Shown in pieces: positions 55,904 to 64,000 of a DNA stretch of 64,000 nucleotides. Below the pieces are notes generated by a model. That model made no database searches and was not told the DNA's origin. It saw only the letters and a program-made list of their open reading frames with translations. The translations under genes and the position numbers were made by a program. This DNA comes from Cryptomeria japonica (lineage: Eukaryota; Streptophyta; Pinopsida; Cupressales; Cupressaceae): assembly GCF_030272615.1 (NCBI RefSeq), contig NC_081413.1, positions 334,900,302-334,964,301 of the forward strand, in the 5' to 3' direction. How positions within the stretch are numbered: position 1 is the first letter of the stretch; every line of letters starts with the position of its first letter.

Positions 55904-58499
55904 GTTGTGATAAAGGAACAAGCCCATATTAAAGAGATGGGATTATGTTGCATCCCAAAATAAGAAACAACCAATCTAGATAATAGTAGTAACATTTGTA
56001 AGATTAGTTAGGTGCACAGTATTGTAGGAAGAGACATGGGAATTTGTTTGAGTAATATTAGATAGTGAATACTAAGTTTTCTCTATAGTAAGCCAAAATG
56101 TAAGAGAGTGATTGTTAACAATGGATGCTATACCACATAAGAAATCAAGCCCTTTTGAGTTATGACAAAACATCAACCACATGGTTTCCAAAATGGGCTT
56201 TGTACTATAATGTGTGTTGTCATCATCATTAAGGTAAGTTTAAAAGTATGCTAGATGCTTATCAAGACAACAAACCCAAGCCTTGACTCCCTATGAAGGT
56301 AGTCATTTTTAATAACATGAAATATAGTGGAATGAGAATTTGGCAAAGCGGGTTGAGCTGTAGCAATTGCACTAAAGTAGACATTAGAGAATTTGAGAGT
56401 TGTATGAATGGGAGTGGTAGTTTGTTGCAAAGAAGACATATTTGAATAGTTATGATAGATTCTAGTAACACGTTAAAAATAAAAGACTGTGGTGAAACTC
56501 ATAAAATAAAAGTTGTGAGTATCGACAATACATAGGATGTAGTTTGCATAATGTGAAAAGATTTACTAAAAAGTGAGCTTTAACAAATAGTTGGATTCAC
56601 TAAAATGTAAAAATACAAAAGTAAATCTTATATTTATTCACATTAACCTAAGGTTTCCACTAATCCACCCTACACAATAAGACTAAGAGATTTTTCTTTT
56701 TTTTGGTTTTCTCTAGTTCGTTGTTTTGAATGACAAATACCAAAAAATAACTAGTCTTATCTATAAATTTTCTCTCCTATTAAATTATGTTTGAACAAGA
56801 AGGAAAAATAAACCAAATGAAATCAAGATAAAAATATATGAAATTTGAAACACAAAACTAGAAAATAGAGCTCAACTTGCAAAAGATAAAACAAAGATGA
56901 ACCTAAAAGATAACCTAAATAACGTAAATAACTATATCTGGGATGTTAGCATGGTGTGTTGTTGTCTTTGTGATGCATTGTCTAGAACTATTGTAAAATA
57001 TATTTTGTGTGTAATTTTTTTATGTCTTGCACATAATACTATAATTACAAAATACAATAGATTCGGGAGCTTCTAAGAATAACTAGAACTAAGAAAAGTA
57101 CTCTAAATGATTAATTAAATTGAAATTACAAAATGAAATAAAATGTCAAAGTTAAAGGATGAGTGAGAGCAAATATTGTATTCATGAAAGCCTCCAAAAC
57201 CTATGGCTATGACAAAGAGGGAAGGTTGTGATTACTTAGGAGATTTCCAAGAATGGTCAAGCCCCTAGTTTGGTACTTTGACCTCCATATGCAACCAATA
57301 ATATAGAGGAAATGAAAATGTGGGTATGCTAAGCCTATGTGCATTTAGGACTGAAATTAACAATACTAAATAAACCTATAATTATTAAATTATAGGTCTA
57401 CAAGAATTAATACCCTAGTGTGTGTGAGAGAGAGGATGCAAATGGAGTTGAAAGCCTTTAAGTACCAACAAGGAAGATGGAACACAAAGAGAAACTACAA
57501 TTAATAATGGAGAGATGAAAATAAAAGAAGAGTTCCAAATAATATCATCTACAAACACCGAAATGGATATGATCCACAAACACAAGTCATCAATTATGAA
57601 GTATCCAAGAAGAACAATGTTGAAAGCATATATTTGTTGCTGGAAAAATGTTGGAATTCCTCCCTAGATCACTAGAATCCAAGAGATAGCTTGATAGAGA
57701 GTGTTCAATGAAGAGTTGATTCAAAAGATTAAGTTTAGAGGGAAGTTGAAGGATCATAAAATGCCAACTAATTATTCATATTCATCCAATGGATCTCATG
57801 GCAATCACATTTGCACATACCTAATCTATAAGGTGAAAAGAACTAAAGAAAAATTTGTTGTACTATTAAAAAGCCAATAGACACTAGCAAGTTAATGCTA
57901 GCATCCAAGTACAATAGGCCAAATGAAGACTTGAAACATGGTACAAGACGAACACGAAAAGCATATAAACTTACATAGAGTTGCTAAAGACATACAAAAA
58001 TAATAATTTAAAAAAAGACATAGAGTTGCTAAATACAAGATTAAATCACTAGCATCCAAGTACAACTAGCAAAATGGAGACTCAAAATAACAATGTGACA
58101 CAAGACCAACACAAAATACATATCAACTTACATAGAAAAGATAGACATGCAAAAATAGAATATTGAAGTTGGCAACAATGGCAAGATATTGACTAGGTCA
58201 TAGCCAAATGAACTTCAAAACATGCTAGAGTTTAAAGACATTAAAGTGAGCCCAAGACATTACATCATAATTGTGGGGCATGTAATTTTCAATGTTACAC
58301 AATAGTCACATGAATTGGAAGAGTATATCTTAAGATATGTAAGGACATTTTGAATGTTGTAGTTGGATTGAATTTGTTTTACATGTTTACGCAAATCCAA
58401 ATTAGGTTGGAGATGCTAATGAAAGGTGTACTGAAAGAAGCAACGTAGTTATGTGATGCTATATCAATAATTGCCTATGCCAAAAAATGTGCCAATTAT
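55904..58499. other. AT-rich interval with decayed sequence, no supported gene
   Basis: Short frames (such as 56251-56471 on the - strand) have no recognisable motif. Near-duplicate phrases 'ctagcatccaagtacaa' with 'gacataga' occur at 57890-58140, suggesting a small local duplication. Nothing else was recognised. Confidence 0.4.
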
Positions 58500-58725
58500 T
58501 TGTTAGTGACAACTAAGCTACTCTTCAAAATGCCAAGAAATTCATCTTTTGTTTAACAACTAAGCATATTGATATCAAGCATTACAAGGTATGCAAATTA
58601 TTGTAGCATCAAAGGATCTCAACTAGCTATGTTAAGACAACGGATCAAGTGACATATATCTTCACCAAGCCATCATGGAAAGTAAGTTTGTCAAGTTTTA
58701 ACGACAATTGTATCTTAAAGAGCTT
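58500..58725 (+). pseudogene. copia RNase H fragment
   Basis: About 65 codons read DN.ATLQNAKKF then TTKHIDIKHYKV, then VKTTDQVTYIFTKPSW, which is the copia RNase H C-terminus (TKHIDI and IFTKP motifs). Stops replace conserved residues. No LTR or polypurine tract follows that I can identify. Confidence 0.75.
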
Positions 58726-59916
58726 GTCATGATCACAAGATTGTCATGACATTCTCTTGCTTCTATATGTATTATCTACATTACGCTAGATATGTTGTAA
58801 ATCCTCCAATTTCAAATCAAGCAAGTTTTAGAATATTAATTACATTATTATTATGTCTTCAATGATTAAACGCCTATATATGAATCAATAATGTAATAGT
58901 GTTTTAATATTTATATTTAGGGTATGGATGTATCCTAGTGGTTCATACCTCATATGACATTAGTTTAGTTACTCCATTTAAAGTTATCGGTTGTACAATA
59001 ACTATGAACTAATGATTAATTGTGTCAATGAGAATTTAGACAATAACTTCAAAAAAATTGAAATTTTTTAAATCTGTTTGAGTAAATGCTTTCATCCCTT
59101 TACCTTCAATATTCAAACCCCCAAACTAAAAAATACAACTTCATTATTAATCTACTCTACTAAAATACATGGCTTGTTAAACTTGACCAAATTAAATGAA
59201 AGACATTAAAAACACTCATATTAAATTTTTTATACAAACTCAACAAGAATAAAGAAAATATAATTCTATCATCTTCCCCTTCAATATATGGTCTCTTTCA
59301 TATCCTTATTTTTGCGTGCTCCCCAGATTTACCTTCGGTGAGATAATTTACTTTATTGATAAAAATAAACCCCAAGCTTTCATTTATTTGAGGGATTATT
59401 TACTAGTTGAATAATAATTGTGAACAGATGTATTTTTCAATGCAGATCTTGATTATTAATTAATATTACACAATTAGAGAGAAAATGTCTGAAAAAAACC
59501 CAAGTCAGAAAGATATAATGAGGACACTAGTCACACATCCATGACATAATACTTCGGCACAGGTTCTAGTCACATTGGTGACTTCCTGCCACCATTACTT
59601 GTAAACTTGATTCAAAATAATGAAGTCCTTAAATTGAATTGCTATCTAACAAGAAATAAATCTCCACTGGTCTGCACATGATAATCTGCCTCATCTATTT
59701 TCAATCCACTCTAATCATCCATGGATGGGTTGGTGCGTGTAAAGCACATTCAGGTCAGTAATCTTATCAAGACTATATACACAATTTCTTATCTCTCCTC
59801 AAATAAAAAGCTTGCAAGTTGTAAATGCCTGAATGGGATGAAATCTAGATTCGACAACCTGTGGTGCCAGTCCTTAACCAAAGCCCCAAACTTGAAGGGC
59901 TTGGCAATGAAACGAA
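58726..59916. other. non-coding interval ending in the probable 3' UTR of the host gene
   Basis: Nothing is recognised up to about 59500. The last few hundred bases may be 3' UTR of the gene on the - strand, but no clear polyA signal pair was chosen. Confidence 0.35.
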
Positions 59917-60816
59917 TTATTCCAAGAAAGTTCCCATGAGATCAGAATAAATGCTACCCACTTCAGGATGCCTGGTGGCAGTGTAATCCATAGTGCAAGG
60001 GTGCTGGTCAGATTGATCCTGGTGAAGTTGAGGAGGGGAAGGCATTCTGGCTGGCATTGTGAGGCTCCTCTTGAACTTATCCAATCGAGAAACTGGATGC
60101 ATTTTACGAGGAAGATTGAAGGAATTGCTATGATCCCCTGATTCCAAGCTCAGATACTCCGATGCACTGCCATCAAAATGGAGAGCATGATTCTCATTAT
60201 GCATTTGCAGATCCACTGCTTCAGAGCTGCTGTTGCTTTTGCTAGCATTCATGGCAGAGGATGATGAGGATGATGATGATGACGATGATGATGGAGGCTG
60301 TGTACTCCGCCCAAGAAATGCTTGTGGTTGTAGAGTTTTGCTTGCAGTTGCCATCCTCGGCAACTCCAACTCGGTTGAAGGATCGGGAAAGTTGTCAGGG
60401 CTGAAAAAGAGGTGTTTGTCATCTGCTCTGCCTGTGAGAGCACTAAAATATGATAGACCGGTGGGCCACTTTATTTCTGCAGGCCCACCTTCCTGATTGC
60501 TCATAATGTCACCTGACCCCAACGCTTGGTGGTGGTTCTGGGTCATCATGGATTCCGCACTATTCTTGTTCAGTAAATATTGAGATCCATCCTTGGAATT
60601 ATTAAGGCCTAGAGGTTGCTGCCTAGGACTTCCAAAACTAGACAATGGCCTTGCGCTCCAATTGAAAACAGGGGGCCGTGGGGAAATGTTTGCTTTATTT
60701 CCACTCCCTTGATTTCTTCCACCTGCAAATAGCTGTGATAGATAAAACCCCGATTGGTAGCCCAGGGATTCGAATGTGTGCCGCATCCTCAACACAAAGT
60801 GCAGATCTTCGGGAAT
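59917..60816 (-). CDS. last exon of a bHLH-MYC N-terminal / 'WNK-related' type regulator gene
   Basis: The exon begins after the acceptor TTCTTTTGCAG at 60817 and runs 299 codons to TAA at 59919-59917 with no stop. It opens IPEDLHFVLRMRHTFESLGY, which resembles the end of the plant bHLH-MYC_N domain in proteins named 'WNK kinase-related' or LHW-like. There the domain ends in a pattern like EDL..V..LR..F.YL.S. The rest is Ser-rich, with a 12-Ser tract (around 60260-60300), blocks EIKWPTGLSYFSAL and KHLFFSPDNFPDPS, and a conserved-looking end HPEVGSIYSDLMGTFLE. No DNA-binding bHLH is present in this exon. It is the only host gene with an intact frame here. Upstream exons were not recognised in 60820-64000. 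Family assignment is from memory of the motif. Confidence 0.7.
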   Translation of the reverse strand: MPEDLHFVLRMRHTFESLGYQSGFYLSQLFAGGRNQGSGNKANISPRPPVFNWSARPLSSFGSPRQQPLGLNNSKDGSQYLLNKNSAESMMTQNHHQALGSGDIMSNQEGGPAEIKWPTGLSYFSALTGRADDKHLFFSPDNFPDPSTELELPRMATASKTLQPQAFLGRSTQPPSSSSSSSSSSSSAMNASKSNSSSEAVDLQMHNENHALHFDGSASEYLSLESGDHSNSFNLPRKMHPVSRLDKFKRSLTMPARMPSPPQLHQDQSDQHPCTMDYTATRHPEVGSIYSDLMGTFLE

Positions 60817-60819
60817 CTG

Positions 60820-63569
60820 CAAAAGAATTACATCGAACACAAGTTACATTAACTCAAAACTTTTGCTCTTGCTAAATTATTTTCATCTTCGTGGGTACCA
60901 AATTTATTGAATCACATACGTAATTCAAGTCATTTATAACCTACCGGTCCTATCTTTACCTATAGTTGAATCACATCCAGGTGACCTTGTTAAAATTTGT
61001 GTACACATTTATCAGAGTTTATAACAGAATCTTTTTCACGGCAAAACAAAGGATTTCGAGTTTTGCATGGCTCAGTTGTCGCTTGCAACAAGAACAAGAA
61101 AAAATAACAATATAAAACAGGAATTGATGACATAATTTTGCGTTGAAATGGGTAAGGTGGGAAATAACCAGAAATAACATCCCCACACGACTAAAAGAAA
61201 CTGCATTAGAAAATAATATCACGGGCTGAAAAGGTCCTGACTGTGCATGCCATGGTGCAATGGTAAAATAGAATAATCATGTAAAAAAGAAAACTTGCTG
61301 CTTGAAATTTTGAAAATTGAAAAGAAGTGCAAAATTTTGAAGTTGATTACATAAAAATTCATAACAATATAGAAGTTTAGTTATTTCTATCCAAAACCAA
61401 GTAAATAGAACATGAGATAACTATCTAACGAAATTTCAAATGTTGCAGTGCAGAAGCAAACTGTTCTGCAAATTATTTTTATAGAGGTAAGTTTATAAAT
61501 GCCTTGTGTTGATGTGAAAAATTGTTTCTAGTGTAATTAATTTGTGCTGAAAAAGTATTTTAAGCATGTTATTCTGAGATGGATTTACATTTGTAAGAGA
61601 ATTTATCTGTTAGATTTCGTGCCTTACATAGTACCGTTAGATTATATGTGCCTTGCAGAATATCAGCGTTTGGTGTTTCTATGTAGATTAAGAAAGCTTG
61701 ATATTTCAGTGCAGATATTCATCCACAATGACATTTTAATAATTTACAGCATTTTCTATAGTGACCTGTCTGCATCTTCTATGGGGAGATGCTCTGTGCA
61801 AAGCAAGTTTCGAATTTGCTTATAACTTATTCCACAGTACCATGATACCATAAATAAAAAATTATGAAGCACTCTAAATGTAGATAAACATAAATTTTTT
61901 GTTTTTCAATCTAAAAATAGATTTTACTATCTTTGCTAATGACAACTAGAAAGTAAACTGTAAAATATTTGATTGTAGAGAAGAAAGTACATGCTTCGCA
62001 CCTTTTCTGTTAGTTTTGTTCTAATTTTAGCCATATCATGAGATGTTTAGCATTTGACTCGAGTCATCTAGGTGTAGAGACTAATAGAACCTGGAAACCA
62101 TCCCCCTATCTGATCACTCTAGCCTCTACTAGTACTCATTTGTAGACATCACATTCATTTGTACAACTCACATTTGACTCATTTATGCATTCTAGATGTA
62201 ACTACGCCAGTGTCCACTACACTTCAAATTCATTTTTCACTTATACCAAGACGACCTCATACAAAAAGTACAACTGTTGTCCATCAGCATGCACACCAAA
62301 TTGTCTGAATATTGGAGTCTAAAGCATCATATTTAAAGACAAGCCCTAGCACACTACTTTCTTAACACACAGCAAAAATGAATGTATTTGATCAGAGAGG
62401 AAACAATGCATTGTAGATTTCAGGTTTGCATCTGCATTCAAGAATAGATTTTGTATCAGTCTCCATTCTAAGAATTATGCATTAATCATGTCTTCAATCT
62501 TGTGAACACCAAAAACGAGGGTCTCATCAACATGTAATGAAGTATAAGCCTTATGCACTCCTAAAGGTTCCTCAACACCACATTTCCCCAATCAGATATT
62601 TTGCACTGACATATCAGAATTACAGGTCTGTAGATGCAGAAGGCACAATCACAGCAGACAGATGTGATCCATAGGAGCAGGTTAACGTGTACTTGACCAT
62701 TGGGGTCATGCAATTCTATGTTTGTAAAGACCTGTCACAGGATTAGAGTTTGGATTCGTTGCAAAACAATGTGTAATAGGGTGAAGAAGCATGTGATGAT
62801 GTAAGAGGTTTGACTGAGATGATCAGGGTATTTAAGAAATTAAGAGCATCAAAAGAAATTGCAGATCTTCCATTGGCTTATATGGCAGATTCACCGCTTG
62901 TTAAAGGCAGCAATTTCGTCACATGCAACAGGGAATTCACTTCTATTGCAGTGAAATAATAAATATCCCCTAGCAGAGAACTAGTGAAAGTGTCGGAGTG
63001 GACATAATGCAGAATGTGAAGGATTTTGTCAGCTGGATTCACTTCCTGGACATTGATCTTCCATTTGCCATGGGTAGGAGGCTGAAGGTCATATAATGTT
63101 AGTTCACATAGTGTGTGGCATTCAGTTCTCAATGTTATTGTAATTTTAGTCAACCTCTTGGTTTTAACTAATGTAGTTGCTGGTTTTTTGTGGTTACGGG
63201 CATTGCAGGTGCTTTTGGAGCTTCTAAAACATTGTTATAACTCAATTTTGCCAGAGCAGCATTATTAACATCTTTAATAAGCTGTTGCATAGTGATATGG
63301 GAGCCTATATCTCACTTTTGCTGGACTTTTCCCCATTTGAAGGGTTTCTCCAGGATAAATCTTGTGTTTGTACTTTTAACTTTTAGTGATTTTATCATCT
63401 TTTCTTCATTATTTACAATGTTTCCATTTGTCTACCTTTGATATGCTATGTTGTTAGTCATTGGAAATGGTTGGTATGTGTGTTAAGAGGTTTTTGAGAA
63501 GCAGAAAGAGTTAAAACTTTAAACCCATAATTGATGAACAGTGTGTGAGAGGTACTCCCCCTGATTACA
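60820..63569. other. probable intron and flanking sequence, no exon recognised
   Basis: It should hold the upstream introns or exons of the - strand gene. I found no MYC_N-like block in any frame. The 91-codon - strand frame at 62878-63153 has no recognised motif, and I do not call it. The intron may be long, as is common in conifers. Confidence 0.4.
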
Positions 63570-64000
63570 GATCAAGTAGTATCAAAGCGATTAAATCAGG
63601 GAGAGGTATTAGATCACTATTGCAACAAGAAAGTGCTTGAGGAGAGCAAGAAAGGCAAGGGAAGTTGGTAATGATGAGAAAGTAAGGTTTCAAAACTTGA
63701 TGAGAATGGTGCACAAATTTCTCGCATAGAAATGTTTGATTCATTGGAGATAATGGTGATAGTCCTAATCTCTAAGTTTGAAATTTTAAAAATAAATACG
63801 GAAGGAGGAGAAACAGAAAAAAAGAGATATGGAGCAAAGTGAGTCCTCTAACGTTCTTCAAGGCTGGAGTAATTTGGCATTCAACCCTTTGATGGTGAGA
63901 TTAGTGCAGATATGCTTGATCAATAGAAGTATATTTCAGTCTTCATCAACAAATCTCTTTCAAGCAAGGTTAAAGCTTTCTAGGCATGCTCTAAAGTAGT
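63570..64000 (+). pseudogene. 5' leader and gag start of a decayed gypsy-like element
   Basis: TAGTATCAAAGC at 63577-63588 looks like a decayed initiator-Met primer site (TGGTATCAGAGC). About 300 bp later the + strand reads PFDGEISADMLDQ, a stop, and FSVFINKSLSSKVKAF, resembling the start of a Ty3/gypsy gag domain (P.FDG......W...E.YF). It runs off the right edge. Weak but consistent. Confidence 0.4.

Noticed and set aside
62878-63153. A 91-codon - strand frame upstream of the host exon
   Set aside because: No recognisable motif, no matching splice sites that would join it in phase to the exon at 60816, and no resemblance to the expected MYC_N domain.

Overview
This window looks like intergenic DNA from a large, transposon-packed seed-plant genome. 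A conifer or other gymnosperm fits best (old nested LTR elements, AT-rich background, one host exon in 64 kb), but the species cannot be named from the sequence. Almost everything recognisable is LTR-retrotransposon DNA in several nested layers, plus tRNA-headed retroposon copies, microsatellites and the last exon of one plant gene near the right end.

Layout. 1-8504: the 3' part of a Ty3/gypsy Tat-type element on the + strand (RT, RNase H, integrase), then an antisense two-exon gene for a plant-mobile-domain (PMD) protein, then a polypurine tract and 3' LTR. 8505-10169: a Ty1/copia 3' end and its LTR. 10437-17696: a complete copia-like non-autonomous element on the - strand (two ~1.16 kb LTRs, TSD TGAAC) with a coiled-coil/zinc-knuckle reading frame and a long unfamiliar frame. 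It sits inside a tRNA-headed retroposon copy. 18395-22457: a short gag-only copia element (- strand, TSD ATTCT). 23120-52594: a four-level nest. A Tat-type LTR is cut by a copia solo LTR (24078-52594). That is cut by a 27.4 kb composite LTR insertion (24424-51802, TSD TGATT). The composite holds a 742-bp tRNA-headed retroposon, another Tat-type LTR, a decayed chromovirus (30572 to about 36255) and a second Tat/PMD element on the - strand (about 36300-51513). 52595-64000: an unpaired LTR, a solo LTR (TSD TAAAT), small copia and gypsy remnants, and the 3' exon (59917-60816, - strand) of a gene resembling the bHLH-MYC N-terminal / 'WNK-related' regulator family.

The most interesting structure is shared by the two Tat-type elements. 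Each has, between pol and the 3' LTR and on the opposite strand to pol, a PMD gene with a TATA-like box, a 22-25 codon first exon, an intron made of element-specific repeats, and a ~620-640 codon second exon (PMD core, low-complexity linker, coiled coil, proline-rich tail). The two copies are highly diverged and face opposite ways in the window, but the architecture is the same. In the second element the repeat motif of the PMD intron (core TCGTACGA) also occurs as an array in the 5' leader between the primer-binding site and gag. Most coding frames are broken by stops that fit C-to-T decay (CAG to TAG, CGA to TGA) rather than by frameshifts. The exceptions are the gag and integrase frames of the second Tat element, which are still long and open.
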